DNA of 64,000 bases from Aquibacillus sediminis (GTDB lineage Bacteria > Bacillota > Bacilli > Bacillales > Amphibacillaceae): contig NZ_SZNM01000003.1 of NCBI RefSeq assembly GCF_005870085.1, positions 186,001 to 250,000 on the forward strand, given 5' to 3'. Of this stretch, positions 1 to 9,587 are shown piece by piece. A program made the translations under genes and the position numbers. Within the stretch, counting starts at the first letter, position 1, and the number at the start of each line of letters is the position of its first letter. The notes under the pieces are model-generated. The model had not been told where the DNA came from. It searched no databases and saw nothing but the letters and a program-made list of their open reading frames with translations.

Positions 1-1259
1 ACCTCTTTTTCAAGTGACTGATCAATCTCTTCTAGGCTAAAGTTATGTCGGTTGATTTCTCTTCCTTCTCCAGTCTTCTCTACACTTTCTACATCATTTT
101 CCCCTGCAAGCAGCCCGACATAATACACCTGTGGAATACCAGGTACAAAAAATTGAATCGCTCTTGCTACTATATAGGCATCGTCATCATTATTTAGAAG
201 GGAATAATAAGTACCTCGAATTTGATGAACATCAAAACCATCTTCTGATTTATGCTCATCAGATAAAACGAGACTTAAACTGGAGCCTCTCTCTACACAT
301 ATATCAACTATTTCTCTAGCTTCTTTCGTATCAATAAGATCATCCATATCTGGCTTCACTGGTACACCATCATGACAATCAAGCATCGTAAACTGCTTTT
401 CAGGACGATCATTCAAATAACGGTAGAGATTATCGCTAGATTTATTCATAATCGTATCAAGTACCGTATAAGGAAGAATAAAATCATAAATCCAGAAACC
501 ATGATCGGCTAACTTGTATTGTGTCGAATAATGAGAATGCACTTCTGGAAGCAATTCAATATCTAATGAATCTGCCAATTCTTTAATCCAATCTAAGAAT
601 TGATAGATTTCAGGCTCGACAAAAAAGCAACTAGTACCTAATTTTTTAATCACATATCCTACTGCATCTAACCTTACAATTTTGATATTATTTTTACTAA
701 AGTTAACAAAGAATTCCGTTAATAGCTCTTTCACCTTTTCTGAATGAACATCTAGGTCAATTTGTTCCGATGGTTCTGTTTTACCAAATGTTGTCCATAC
801 CGTTTCTTCTTCCCCTGTTTCTTCAATTTGAAAAGTAGAATATGGCTTCTTTCTTCGTAAAAACATTTTATTAATGTCTTCTTGTTTCGGTTGACCATCT
901 TCCCATAACTTGTCTAATGTTATAAACAAATCGGCATATTCAGACGCCCTACCTTTTTCGAGAAAATCTTGAAAATAATGAGAACGCATAGAGATATGGT
1001 TTACCATTAAATCTACTAAAATATCAAAGTTTTCCCCAATTGCTTTCATATCTTCCCAAGTACCAAATTCTTTTTCTATTTCTAAGTAAGTAAGTGGAGC
1101 AAATCCTCTGTCTCCTGAAGACGGAAATGGCGGTAAAATGTGAACGCCACCCTTAAAAATATCGGAAAAATGGTTATGAAGCACATTGTTTAAGGTTTTC
1201 AAATTTCCACCTATTGAATCTGGATATGTAATCAGTTGCACTTGATTTTTCAATGTCAT
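1..1259 (-). CDS. sucrose phosphorylase (GH13_18), partial at window edge
   Basis: The reading frame starts at an ATG at 1259 and stays open to base 1, so the C-terminus is missing (about 419 residues seen of roughly 480-490 usual). It opens with MTLKNQVQLITYPDSIGGNL, the typical sucrose phosphorylase start. The GH13 catalytic set is present: RLDAVGY (nucleophile Asp), LPEVHSHY (acid/base Glu), LDCHDG (third Asp), and later PGIPQVYYVGLLAG. The family converts sucrose and phosphate to glucose-1-phosphate and fructose in the cytoplasm. The kinase gene 14 bp upstream would phosphorylate the fructose released. Relatives acting on sucrose-6'-phosphate or glucosylglycerate cannot be excluded by eye, but the neighbouring sugar kinase favours sucrose. 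Confidence 0.9.
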   Translation of the reverse strand, partial: MTLKNQVQLITYPDSIGGNLKTLNNVLHNHFSDIFKGGVHILPPFPSSGDRGFAPLTYLEIEKEFGTWEDMKAIGENFDILVDLMVNHISMRSHYFQDFLEKGRASEYADLFITLDKLWEDGQPKQEDINKMFLRRKKPYSTFQIEETGEEETVWTTFGKTEPSEQIDLDVHSEKVKELLTEFFVNFSKNNIKIVRLDAVGYVIKKLGTSCFFVEPEIYQFLDWIKELADSLDIELLPEVHSHYSTQYKLADHGFWIYDFILPYTVLDTIMNKSSDNLYRYLNDRPEKQFTMLDCHDGVPVKPDMDDLIDTKEAREIVDICVERGSSLSLVLSDEHKSEDGFDVHQIRGTYYSLLNNDDDAYIVARAIQFFVPGIPQVYYVGLLAGENDVESVEKTGEGREINRHNFSLEEIDQSLEKE

Positions 1260-1273
1260 TTCTTTACTCCCCC

Positions 1274-2230
1274 TTATAGACGATACATTTCTTTGATTTG
1301 ATCCAATTTCGGCAATTCTACTACTGCGCCGGTGAATTGTAACTTATAAGCACTTACAGCAAAACCGAGGTTCAGCGCTTCTTTAATGGTATGACCTTTG
1401 ATGATACCAGCATAAAAACCAGACCAAAAAGCATCTCCTGCTCCTGTTGTATCATTTACTTCATCAGCCATAGTATTAAATGTAATCGTTTCTTCCCCAT
1501 TAGAAACAATCGCTCCATCCTGTCCTAACGTCATGATCACTAATTTTGCACCAAGTGCTAAGAATTTTTCAATCTGTTTTTCATTGCTATCTTTTCCAAA
1601 TATTCTTTCTGCATCATCTTCTGAAGGCTTTACAATATCAACGTCTTTAATAATCGATTTTACATAGCCGATTCCATCTTCCCCTTTTTGCCATAACATC
1701 GGATGGTAATTTGGGTCAAAACATACTAATGATTGGTTCTCCTTTGCTACCTCGATACATTTTTCAATCGTATGACGAGCAGGGACCATTGAGATCGGCC
1801 AACAAGAGAAATGAATGATGCTGGAATCTTTTACTACTTCTTCCAGATTAGAACTGTATGCTAACTGAAAATCAGCATCCCTATAAAAAATAGGTTTTGG
1901 TGAGGCTTTACTCTTGGTAATTAAAACCATACTTGTTGCATAGTCTACCTCTTGAATCGTGCTTGTGTTTATATTCACTTCTTTCAATTGATTCATTAGG
2001 AAATTCCCAAGCCCATCTTTGCCAACTGATGAGGCGACAGTTGAATGGATCCCTAATCTTTTCGTATTAATCGCAATATTGGACGGTGATCCTCCAAAAT
2101 ACTTATGAAAGGTATTACTTTCAAAATTTTCACCATAGTCCTCTGCTATCATATCAATTAATAGTTCTCCAATAGTTAATAGATCATTGTTTTTTTTGTT
2201 AAACTGAATTCCCTCATGTAAATGGAACAT
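1274..2230 (-). CDS. PfkB-family sugar kinase, probable fructokinase
   Basis: A 318-residue ribokinase/PfkB-fold kinase. Near the N-terminus it has LTIGELLIDMIAEDY and FGGSPSNIAINTKRLG, the first PfkB signature. Near the C-terminus it has NDTTGAGDAFWSGFYAGI, which holds the anion hole and catalytic Asp. The likely role is ATP-dependent phosphorylation of fructose produced by the phosphorylase encoded 14 bp downstream; this is inferred from context. An ATG at 2230 follows a GAGGGAAAAGG ribosome site. The protein has a short N-terminal extension before the usual family start. Related kinases act on 2-keto-3-deoxygluconate or 5-dehydro-2-deoxygluconate, so the substrate is not proven. Confidence 0.85.
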   Translation of the reverse strand: MFHLHEGIQFNKKNNDLLTIGELLIDMIAEDYGENFESNTFHKYFGGSPSNIAINTKRLGIHSTVASSVGKDGLGNFLMNQLKEVNINTSTIQEVDYATSMVLITKSKASPKPIFYRDADFQLAYSSNLEEVVKDSSIIHFSCWPISMVPARHTIEKCIEVAKENQSLVCFDPNYHPMLWQKGEDGIGYVKSIIKDVDIVKPSEDDAERIFGKDSNEKQIEKFLALGAKLVIMTLGQDGAIVSNGEETITFNTMADEVNDTTGAGDAFWSGFYAGIIKGHTIKEALNLGFAVSAYKLQFTGAVVELPKLDQIKEMYRL

Positions 2231-2359
2231 CCTTTTCCCTCACCTTCACATTCAACGAAGCTTCACTTTTCAGCTATAGATTGCATTTATATAAATAGAA
2301 GTTACCGAACCACTAAAGCAGTTTGGTAACTTACTGAAAGATTATTGTCCATTCTTGCC

Positions 2360-4024
2360 TTATTTCACCTGATAGACTCTAGCTTCATATGGGCGGAGAG
2401 TTATCGAGTCTATTGATTGATCGGCAACTTTATAATTGCTTAACTGTAAATGTAATGATTGACCATCAAGTTCACTTCCTAAATCTAAACTAGACTCCAC
2501 CTCAAACAAGTTGACCATAATAACATACTTTTCATCACCTAAAGTCCTTGTATATGCATAGATTTGGTCATGATCTGCTGCTATGAGATCATAACTACCA
2601 TAAATAAGTGTTTCACTTGACTTTCGTAGGGAAATCAACTCTTTATAGAAATAATAAATAGAGTTAGGATCTTCTAAGTTTTGTTCAACATTAATATCTG
2701 CGTAATTCGCATTCACCTTTAGCCAAGGAGTTCCTGTTGTAAAACCTGCGTTTGCATCACTTGACCATTGCATTGGTGTCCGAGAATTATCACGGCCATT
2801 CTTCCAAATAACTTCCATCACTTCTTCATGTGATTTACCCTCATCTCGCTCTTTTTTATAAAGGTTTTTGATCGCGACATCATTGTAATCATCAATAGAA
2901 TCAAACTTGACATTCGTCATGCCAATTTCTTGTCCTTGGTAAATAAATGGGGTACCTTGCATTAGAAAATAGAAGGTGGCCAATGCTTTAGCTGACGTTA
3001 TTCGTAAATCTTTATCATTCGCCCATGTAGAAACGGATCGTGGTTGATCATGATTTTCTAAAAATAATGCATTCCAACCAACACCGTCTAACCCTTTCTG
3101 CCAATGCGTTAAGACTTTTTTTAGTTCATGGATATCTAAGTCACCCGTAGTACTAGTTCCCCACAAATTCAAATGATCAAATTGAAAAATCATATTAAAG
3201 TAACCATTTTCCTCGCCAACCCACTGGTCAGCCTGTTCAACTGTCACACCATTGGCTTCCCCTACTGTCATCACATCATAATTGGCAATCGTTTTATCAG
3301 TAAAATCACGCAAGAACTTATCAATCCCTGGCTGATTCATATGTTTATCAAACGATGGCACGTAAGTTAAATTATCTGGGTTAGGCATATCTGGAAATCC
3401 TTCTTCCTTTTTGATATGCGTGATGGCATCGATACGGAAACCATCAATCCCTTTATCAAGCCACCAATTAACCATTTTATAAAGTTCTTCTCGCACCACT
3501 GGATTTTCCCAATTTAGATCTGGTTGTTTACGGGAGAAAACATGCAAATAATATTCACCCGTTTTGTCATCATATTCCCAAGCTGATCCATTAAAGATAG
3601 ACTCCCAATTATTTGGCTCTTTTCCGTTTTTTCCTGGATGCCAGATGTAATAATCTCGATAGGGATTGTCTTTTGAGGAACGTGATTCAATAAACCATGG
3701 ATGTTCATCTGACGTATGATTGATGACCAAATCCATAATGATCTTCATATCACGATTATGTGCTTCTTCTAATAATTGGTCAAAGTCCTCCATCGTTCCG
3801 AATTCGTCCATAATAGCTTGATAGTCACTAATGTCATATCCATTATCATCATTAGGAGATTGATAAATCGGACTCATCCAAATCACATCGATACCTAAGT
3901 CCTTTAAATAATCTAATTTTTGGATTGTTCCTTGAATATCACCAATACCATCTCCATTGGAATCCATGAAGCTTCTAGGATAAATCTGATATGCTACTGC
4001 TTCTTTCCACCATGTTTTTTTCAT
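2360..4024 (-). CDS. GH13 alpha-glucosidase / oligo-1,6-glucosidase
   Basis: A 554-residue cytoplasmic GH13 enzyme of normal length for the oligo-1,6-glucosidase (MalL) group. It starts MKKTWWKEAVAYQIYPRSF. Visible motifs are DLVINHTSDEHPWF (region I), GFRIDAITHI (nucleophile Asp, region II), VGEANGVT (acid/base Glu, region III) and LENHDQPRSVS (region IV). It has no signal peptide, so it acts on imported oligosaccharides. Family members cleave isomaltose, isomaltulose, sucrose or trehalulose; the exact substrate cannot be read here. It lies in one run with the YesL-type gene upstream and the kinase and phosphorylase downstream. The ribosome site is GGGGGAACAATT before the ATG. Confidence 0.9.
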   Translation of the reverse strand: MKKTWWKEAVAYQIYPRSFMDSNGDGIGDIQGTIQKLDYLKDLGIDVIWMSPIYQSPNDDNGYDISDYQAIMDEFGTMEDFDQLLEEAHNRDMKIIMDLVINHTSDEHPWFIESRSSKDNPYRDYYIWHPGKNGKEPNNWESIFNGSAWEYDDKTGEYYLHVFSRKQPDLNWENPVVREELYKMVNWWLDKGIDGFRIDAITHIKKEEGFPDMPNPDNLTYVPSFDKHMNQPGIDKFLRDFTDKTIANYDVMTVGEANGVTVEQADQWVGEENGYFNMIFQFDHLNLWGTSTTGDLDIHELKKVLTHWQKGLDGVGWNALFLENHDQPRSVSTWANDKDLRITSAKALATFYFLMQGTPFIYQGQEIGMTNVKFDSIDDYNDVAIKNLYKKERDEGKSHEEVMEVIWKNGRDNSRTPMQWSSDANAGFTTGTPWLKVNANYADINVEQNLEDPNSIYYFYKELISLRKSSETLIYGSYDLIAADHDQIYAYTRTLGDEKYVIMVNLFEVESSLDLGSELDGQSLHLQLSNYKVADQSIDSITLRPYEARVYQVK

Positions 4025-4151
4025 AATTGTTCCCCCAATAATTTTTTTAATATCTATTTTTCTTATTTCAAATTTTGGTAATCACTATCTCAAACGATAA
4101 AATCTAAACATCACTATCGATTTAATACAATGTAATTCAGCTTCTTTCCTA

Positions 4152-4826
4152 TTACGATTGATAAGTCACTTTTATATACAAACGATAAAATGCCGAAAAA
4201 GAAACGAAAGCAACCAAACTACCTGTAAAAAATAATAATAAGAAAGCCATTCCGTTTATACTCACGTATAAGATGATAAAGCTCGTAATTAATATTGAAA
4301 AAGATAATACCGGACTGCCAAATGTTATGGAGAATGTATTTTTTAAAACATTTGCTAATTTAATATCATAATGCACAAGCACAGAGAAAAAATTAATGGT
4401 AAACACAAATAAAACAATACCGAATACCAAAAATATAAAAAATAAAAGGGTGTTATATTGCTGAAAAAAGTAAAAATCAACAATGAACAATGCCCAAACT
4501 ACACTTAGCAAAGTTCCACTTATCATACTAATTTTGTAATTTTTCACATAATGGTTCCAATATGCAAGGATTAATGATTTTTGTTCTCTTTCAATCATCC
4601 AGTCTCTCACAACAGCAAACATTGCTGTTGTAGCAGGAAAAAATAAGAATGGTGCTACGATAATAATTGGCAGAAAAACAAACATAAATGCCATATTTTT
4701 AGCATACATTGCACTTAATAGAAATAGGACAATCGGTAAGTTAAAGGCTAACCAAAGTAGATTAACAACTGAAAAGCGCATAATCCATTCCGATACTTTG
4801 AATATTCCATTCATCATTGCATTCAT
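4152..4826 (-). CDS. YesL-type membrane protein (DUF624)
   Basis: A 224-residue integral membrane protein with about five hydrophobic segments. It begins MNAMMNGIFKVSEWIMRFSVVNLLWL, like B. subtilis YesL. The family is common next to CUT1 carbohydrate transporters and glycosidases, but its biochemical role is unknown. Here it is the first gene of the downstream half of the sugar locus, about 100 bp after the palindromic operator at 4926-4937. Start choice among the early ATGs is uncertain by a few residues. Confidence 0.75.
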   Translation of the reverse strand: MNAMMNGIFKVSEWIMRFSVVNLLWLAFNLPIVLFLLSAMYAKNMAFMFVFLPIIIVAPFLFFPATTAMFAVVRDWMIEREQKSLILAYWNHYVKNYKISMISGTLLSVVWALFIVDFYFFQQYNTLLFFIFLVFGIVLFVFTINFFSVLVHYDIKLANVLKNTFSITFGSPVLSFSILITSFIILYVSINGMAFLLLFFTGSLVAFVSFSAFYRLYIKVTYQS

Positions 4827-4925
4827 AATAAGCTACTCCTTTACATTACCACCAATGTCACTGTCAATCACTCTATGTTCTAAGCCGTTTTACAGTTCAA
4901 GTTAGTTATTTTATGCAAAAACGCT

Positions 4926-4937
4926 GCAAACGTTTGC
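4926..4937. promoter_or_regulatory. LacI-type operator palindrome GCAAACGTTTGC (copy 1)
   Basis: A perfect 12-bp palindrome lies between the stop of the lacI-like gene and the YesL-type gene, about 100 bp before that start. The identical palindrome occurs at 9173-9184 before the binding-protein gene. Its form, with a central CG flanked by AAA/TTT, is the classic LacI-family half-site arrangement. I infer it is bound by the LacI regulator encoded at 4961-5986, although CcpA-like binding is possible. Confidence 0.65.
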
Positions 4938-4960
4938 GCAAACAACTAAAAAAATTTCTT

Positions 4961-5986
4961 TTATTTTTTATATGAACGACAAGAATCTCTTATTTCCAAT
5001 TTCGTTGGAATAATGACACTCTTAGGAAAAGTAGACTTTTCTTTTATTTCCTCAATTAATGTACGTGCCGATTCATACCCAAGTTGAAAAATATTGGTAT
5101 CGACTGATGTCACAGCTGGATTGACTAACTTAGCCACCATTGTATTATTAAAACTTATTAAACTCATATCCTCAGGTACATTGATGTTATTTTTACGAAG
5201 TACAGACATGATATGCAATGTAGCCAAATCATCGGTACCGATAATAGCTGAGGGTCTTTCGGAAAGTGCTAGTAGCTGGTACACGATATTTTCCACTGAT
5301 TCCATGTTTGTTGAATGTTTAATATATTCATCCTTAACCTCGAGGTTATGTGCCTGCATCGCTTCTTTGTAACCTCTAGTTCTTGACCCTGATACTTCAA
5401 ATTCTTTATCACCTGCAATAAAAGCAATCTTGTCATGGCCTAACTGAATTAGATATTCTGTTGCTTCTTTTGCAGCCTGTACATTATCATTATTTACATA
5501 CATCACTTCATTTGTATGGATAACCGGCTTTCCAACAACCACAAACGGAATACCACATTTCAATAAATACGGCACTACCTTATCATTGTCTTTAGAGTAC
5601 GTAACAATGATTCCATCTACACGCTTTCCTTGGACCATTTTTTCAACATCATGAAAAATTGCTTCTTCTGTGTCACCTGTCGTTAAACTAATACTAAACT
5701 CTTGTTTATTTGCATAAGAACTTATTCCTTGTAAAACTACTGGAAAGAATGGATCATGCAAGGATTCAACCGTTGAATTCTTCATAACAATTCCAATATT
5801 TTGTGTTGACTGTTGTACCAACACACGTGCATTTAAATTAATGTAATACCCCATCTCATCCATTACTTTTCGCACTTTCCGTTTGGTACGTTCACTAATA
5901 TTCGGACTATCCGATATAACACGCGAGACAGTAGAAGGTGCTACATTAGCCTTCTTAGCGACATCTTTGATTGTAACAGCCATCAA
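4961..5986 (-). CDS. LacI-family transcriptional regulator
   Basis: A 341-residue repressor. Residues 3-50 form the LacI helix-turn-helix and hinge (VTIKDVAKKANVAPSTVSRV, then DSPNISERTKRKVR). The rest is a periplasmic-binding-like effector domain with RTRGYKEAM and IGTDDLA motifs. It lies downstream of the transporter permease genes and is probably co-transcribed with them. The likely inducer is the transported sugar or a derivative. Two identical palindromes at 4926 and 9173 are the best operator candidates. Confidence 0.9.
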   Translation of the reverse strand: MMAVTIKDVAKKANVAPSTVSRVISDSPNISERTKRKVRKVMDEMGYYINLNARVLVQQSTQNIGIVMKNSTVESLHDPFFPVVLQGISSYANKQEFSISLTTGDTEEAIFHDVEKMVQGKRVDGIIVTYSKDNDKVVPYLLKCGIPFVVVGKPVIHTNEVMYVNNDNVQAAKEATEYLIQLGHDKIAFIAGDKEFEVSGSRTRGYKEAMQAHNLEVKDEYIKHSTNMESVENIVYQLLALSERPSAIIGTDDLATLHIMSVLRKNNINVPEDMSLISFNNTMVAKLVNPAVTSVDTNIFQLGYESARTLIEEIKEKSTFPKSVIIPTKLEIRDSCRSYKK

Positions 5987-6040
5987 CTCACCTACTTTTA
6001 ATATACTTTAACCTTCGATGAAAAGGTTTACAGTCAACTA

Positions 6041-6850
6041 CTATTTTACCGCACCTTCTGATACTCCTGCAATAATTTGTTTTTGTGCAAAGAAGTAAAA
6101 GATAATAACTGGAATAATTGCAATGGTTAACCCGGCTAACGCTAAATGCCATTGCTTTGTATATTGACCAAAAAAGTAAAACATTTTCAATGGAATTGTT
6201 GCGTTATTTTCACCTAAAACAAGTGATGGTAATAAGTAGTCATTCCAAATCCATATTACATTTAAAATCCCCACTGTCATCGAAATCGGTTTTAATAATG
6301 GGAAGATAATATGACGGAATGTTTGGAATTTATTAGCACCATCAATAATCGCAGCTTCATCAAGCGAAGTGGAGATCCCTGTCATTGCTCCGTGATATAG
6401 AAAGATGGATAAACTTGAGCCAAATCCAAGATACATAAAAATTAAACCTGCTTGATTTAACATTTCCACTTTACCAAATAATGATACAAGTGGAATCATT
6501 ACCGATTGGAAAGGAATTAACATGGCACCTACAAATACTAGTAATATTACCGAACTTAATTTACTTTTATTTCTTGCTAATGCATATCCTGCCATTGATG
6601 AGAAAAACACAATAACTGCGATACTAACACCAGTTACAATTACTGAATTCATAAGTGAATTAACGAAATCCAGATCAATAAATGCTTCAACGAAGTTTGA
6701 GGTCTCAAAACCTTCTGGTAACCCTAATACATCCATAAAAATTTCTTTTTTGGATTTAAATGCGTTTACAATCATCAAATAAAACGGAGAGAGCCAGACA
6801 AGACCTAGTAATAGTGCAAGTATTTCACCAATATATGTTTTTCTTTTCAT
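6041..6850 (-). CDS. carbohydrate ABC transporter permease (MalG/CUT1 type)
   Basis: A 269-residue inner-membrane permease with six predicted membrane segments. The EAA loop reads SLDEAAIIDGANKFQTFRHIIFPLLKP, the usual contact with the ATPase. The ATG overlaps the stop of the upstream permease by one base (TAATG), suggesting translational coupling. No ATPase gene is present in this window, as is common for Bacillus CUT1 systems that share an MsmX-type ATPase encoded elsewhere. Confidence 0.92.
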   Translation of the reverse strand: MKRKTYIGEILALLLGLVWLSPFYLMIVNAFKSKKEIFMDVLGLPEGFETSNFVEAFIDLDFVNSLMNSVIVTGVSIAVIVFFSSMAGYALARNKSKLSSVILLVFVGAMLIPFQSVMIPLVSLFGKVEMLNQAGLIFMYLGFGSSLSIFLYHGAMTGISTSLDEAAIIDGANKFQTFRHIIFPLLKPISMTVGILNVIWIWNDYLLPSLVLGENNATIPLKMFYFFGQYTKQWHLALAGLTIAIIPVIIFYFFAQKQIIAGVSEGAVK

Positions 6851-7710
6851 TACATGTCAACCTCCCGCTTTTTGTTATAGTACACTTGTGTTAGTGAGAT
6901 TATCGCAACAATAATAAAGAAAACGACAGCCTTCGCTTGCCCATACGCCATCTCATTGGCACTAAACGCAGTCTTAACAATTTCCATTGCTACCATTTGT
7001 GTTGATTCGTATGGACCACCATTGGTTAATGATAAGTTTTGATCATACATTTTAAATGATGTGGATAAAGTTAAAAACATACAAACGGTAAATGCAGGTG
7101 CAACCAATGGAAACGTGATATTTTTAAAGCGTTGAAAACTATTAGCTCCATCAATTTTAGCTGCTTCTATTAACTCATTCGGAATGTTTTGCAAATAGGC
7201 TATGTAAATGATCATAATATATCCTGCCATTTGCCATACTGTTAGGATTACTAGTCCCCAAAAACCTGTATTGGTTGTCGATAGCCATCCCTGTAATCCT
7301 TCGATTCCGAATAATTTTCCAATGTCATCAAATACACTAACGAAAATAAACTGCCAAATAAAACCTAATATTAAGCCACCAATTAAGTTTGGCATAAAGA
7401 ATATAGTTCTTAAAAAATTGGATGATTTTAATTTTCTAGTCACAATCAAAGCTAAGGCTAAACCAAAGAAATTTAACAAAATAACGGTTACGACTGATAT
7501 TTTGATTGTAAACCATAAGGAGTTAAGAAATTGTGTATCGCTAAATAGGCGTATATAATTATCTAACCCAATAAATGTTGAAGCTGTTAACCCGTTCCAA
7601 TCTGTAAACGAGTAGAATGTCCCATAAAGTAATGGCAAAATAACGACTAATCCTAATCCTATTAACACGGGGGCTAGAAACAACCAGAAAGATAGATCAC
7701 GATTTCGCAT
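6850..7710 (-). CDS. carbohydrate ABC transporter permease (MalF/CUT1 type)
   Basis: Start set at the ATG at 7710 (MRNRDLSFWLFLAPVLIG), which follows GTGGAGGGGACATAT. A longer frame from 7758 has no suitable ribosome site. The product has six membrane segments and an EAA loop, NELIEAAKIDGANSFQRFKNITFPL. It pairs with the permease encoded directly downstream and with the lipoprotein encoded upstream to import a sugar. Confidence 0.92.
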   Translation of the reverse strand: MRNRDLSFWLFLAPVLIGLGLVVILPLLYGTFYSFTDWNGLTASTFIGLDNYIRLFSDTQFLNSLWFTIKISVVTVILLNFFGLALALIVTRKLKSSNFLRTIFFMPNLIGGLILGFIWQFIFVSVFDDIGKLFGIEGLQGWLSTTNTGFWGLVILTVWQMAGYIMIIYIAYLQNIPNELIEAAKIDGANSFQRFKNITFPLVAPAFTVCMFLTLSTSFKMYDQNLSLTNGGPYESTQMVAMEIVKTAFSANEMAYGQAKAVVFFIIVAIISLTQVYYNKKREVDM

Positions 7711-7779
7711 ATATGTCCCCTCCACTTTCTTTTTATATTTCGGAGCAAAGACTAGCATCCTTGCTCCGAATAGGAAATA

Positions 7780-9090
7780 TTATTGTCTTTGTTCTTCCCA
7801 ATTAGCTATGGATGCATCTAATGCTTCTTCCCAAGTAGCATCGTCAGCTAGATAACGCTGTAGGTTGGATCCAAGCTCATCTTGTCCCCACATGTTGCCT
7901 GGATAACCAGCAAATACCCAACCAATTGTATTTCCTGCTTCAGCATATTCATAAATTTCTTGTGAAAGTGGATCTACAATAAGGTCAGTATCATAACCTT
8001 CGTACGCTGGGATGAATTTAAAATCTTCTAAAACAGATTGTTTACCCGCCTCAGATGTATACATCCAATCCAAGAAGTCTTTCGCAGCTTGAATTTCTTC
8101 ATCAGAACCTTGGTTGTTTACTGCCCAATAGTTTGGCACACCAACCGGTATATGTCCTTCTAGACCTTCTACCGGAATAGGTAAAATACCAATGTTTTGC
8201 GCTACTTGCTCCTCCATTTGTTCAATAGAAGGATATACCCAATTTCCTTGTTGAATCATTGCCACACGCTCAAGTGAGAAATATTCTTCAACTTGTTGTG
8301 AGTAATCTAAACTTAAAACAGGTCCAACAGAATATTCTGCCTGTAAATCTAGGTATCTTTTAAACTCGTCACCTTTTTCAAATTCAACTGTTTCAGATTC
8401 AAACGCTTCCATTACATCGTGATTGAATTCTGGAGCCAAAAATGTATTTGCAGCATGGTCTCCCATTACCCAACCTTCTTTTCCAGGTAATGCAAACACG
8501 CCTTCTAAACCTAAATCGTCTTTCATTTCAGCAATCGTTTGCACTGCAGATTCTAAATCTTCATATGTCAATATTTCACTAGCATCAATACCAGCTTCTT
8601 CAAAAATACGTTTGTTATAAATAATGCCATAGCCTTCTTGATTAAATGGTAAACCTAATATCTCATCACCGTCTGTAACAGTAGTTAACGTTCCTTCTAA
8701 AGCAGCTTTACTTGCTTCAGTATCAGATAAATCTGTTAAATAATCATTATAATCTACTACACCTTGTGGTCCAGCAATGTTAAAAATGTCTGGTGCATCC
8801 CCTGAATTAAATGCCGTTTTTAATAATGGGTCGTAATCTGTTCCACCACCAACAGTATCAATAGTAATTGAAACATTTGGATTTTCTTCTTCGTACAATG
8901 CTACTAAATTTTCGAATTGATCCTTAAATTCGACTTTCCCTTGAAAAATTTCAATGGAAACTTGATCCTCATTACTATCACCATTAGATTCAGATGTATC
9001 ACTTGTATCTTCTCCAGATCCTCCACAAGCAGCCAAGAACATACTAAACGTTAATGTGATAATTAAAAACAACAATTTTTTGTTTTTCAT
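7780..9090 (-). CDS. sugar ABC transporter substrate-binding lipoprotein
   Basis: A 436-residue extracellular solute-binding protein (family 1). It has a lipoprotein signal ending FLAACGGSG, and an acidic Ser/Asp/Glu-rich linker follows the lipid-modified Cys. The mature protein has typical features such as AFNSGDAPDIFNIAGP and PFNQEGYGIIYNKRIFEEAG. It is the first gene of the transporter unit. Its promoter region holds the second copy of the palindromic operator and a weaker cre-like site. The ligand is probably sucrose or another alpha-glucoside, inferred from the downstream enzymes. Confidence 0.92.
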   Translation of the reverse strand: MKNKKLLFLIITLTFSMFLAACGGSGEDTSDTSESNGDSNEDQVSIEIFQGKVEFKDQFENLVALYEEENPNVSITIDTVGGGTDYDPLLKTAFNSGDAPDIFNIAGPQGVVDYNDYLTDLSDTEASKAALEGTLTTVTDGDEILGLPFNQEGYGIIYNKRIFEEAGIDASEILTYEDLESAVQTIAEMKDDLGLEGVFALPGKEGWVMGDHAANTFLAPEFNHDVMEAFESETVEFEKGDEFKRYLDLQAEYSVGPVLSLDYSQQVEEYFSLERVAMIQQGNWVYPSIEQMEEQVAQNIGILPIPVEGLEGHIPVGVPNYWAVNNQGSDEEIQAAKDFLDWMYTSEAGKQSVLEDFKFIPAYEGYDTDLIVDPLSQEIYEYAEAGNTIGWVFAGYPGNMWGQDELGSNLQRYLADDATWEEALDASIANWEEQRQ

Positions 9091-9115
9091 TCTTTACTCT
9101 CCCCTTTTTAATTTT

Positions 9116-9129
9116 AGTAAGCGCTTTAC
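9116..9129. promoter_or_regulatory. weak cre-like site upstream of the binding-protein gene
   Basis: AGTAAGCGCTTTAC lies 26 bp before the start of the binding-protein gene. Read on the minus strand it matches the CcpA consensus TGWNANCGNTNWCA at about 12 of 14 positions, failing at the outer bases. CcpA binding is plausible for a sugar-uptake operon but unproven. Confidence 0.35.
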
Positions 9130-9172
9130 AAATTAATGCTTTTATATGTGACCTTTTATTGGTCACATTTTA

Positions 9173-9184
9173 GCAAACGTTTGC
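9173..9184. promoter_or_regulatory. LacI-type operator palindrome GCAAACGTTTGC (copy 2)
   Basis: Identical to the palindrome at 4926-4937 and placed about 83 bp before the binding-protein start. The shared site predicts co-regulation of the transporter unit and the enzyme unit by the LacI-type protein encoded between them. Confidence 0.65.
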
Positions 9185-9537
9185 ATCAATTTGTTAAATG
9201 AATAATAACACATGCTTTTTAAAAAAACAATAATATTTTTTACAATTAATTTTATACCATGTTCTCTTAAGTGATACACCTTCAAATAGTTACAAGAAAC
9301 AACATTCTGTATATGAAGTAAGCTTCATTTAGTGTTAGTTTTGCTCTTATTGACTCGATTGTTAACTTAAACAAATCGAATGTAAGCAAATAAAGTATCA
9401 CCGCTATGTCACATTTAAAGCGAGCTCTTATGTATGGATGCACAAGATATAATTAATGGCGAATCTATCTGTTAACTAACACAATAGCAAAGCAAACGTA
9501 TGCGTTACTTTGATAACAATGCTTAACACTACAAACA
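9185..9537. other. intergenic DNA without a recognised gene
   Basis: About 350 bp of AT-rich DNA upstream of the sugar transporter. I see no convincing reading frame or RNA. A near-match to the operator (GCAAACGTATGC, 9492-9503) is present but far from any start. Confidence 0.5.
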
Positions 9538-9540
9538 AAA

Positions 9541-9577
9541 AAACCGTCCACAGGTACCACCCATGAACGGTTTTTTA
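9541..9577 (-). terminator. rho-independent terminator after the yeeE-like gene
   Basis: An inverted repeat AACCGT...ACGGTT flanked by an A run on one side and a T run on the other. On the minus strand it begins about 11 bp past the YeeE-like stop and ends in a T-rich tract. It could also work on the plus strand. Confidence 0.75.
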
Positions 9578-9587
9578 CTAACCTACA

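Noticed and set aside
131-319. 62-codon plus-strand frame
   Set aside because: Antisense to the sucrose phosphorylase gene, whose conserved motifs fill the other strand.
9492-9503. Third LacI-type operator (GCAAACGTATGC)
   Set aside because: One mismatch breaks the palindrome and it lies 400 bp from the nearest relevant start.
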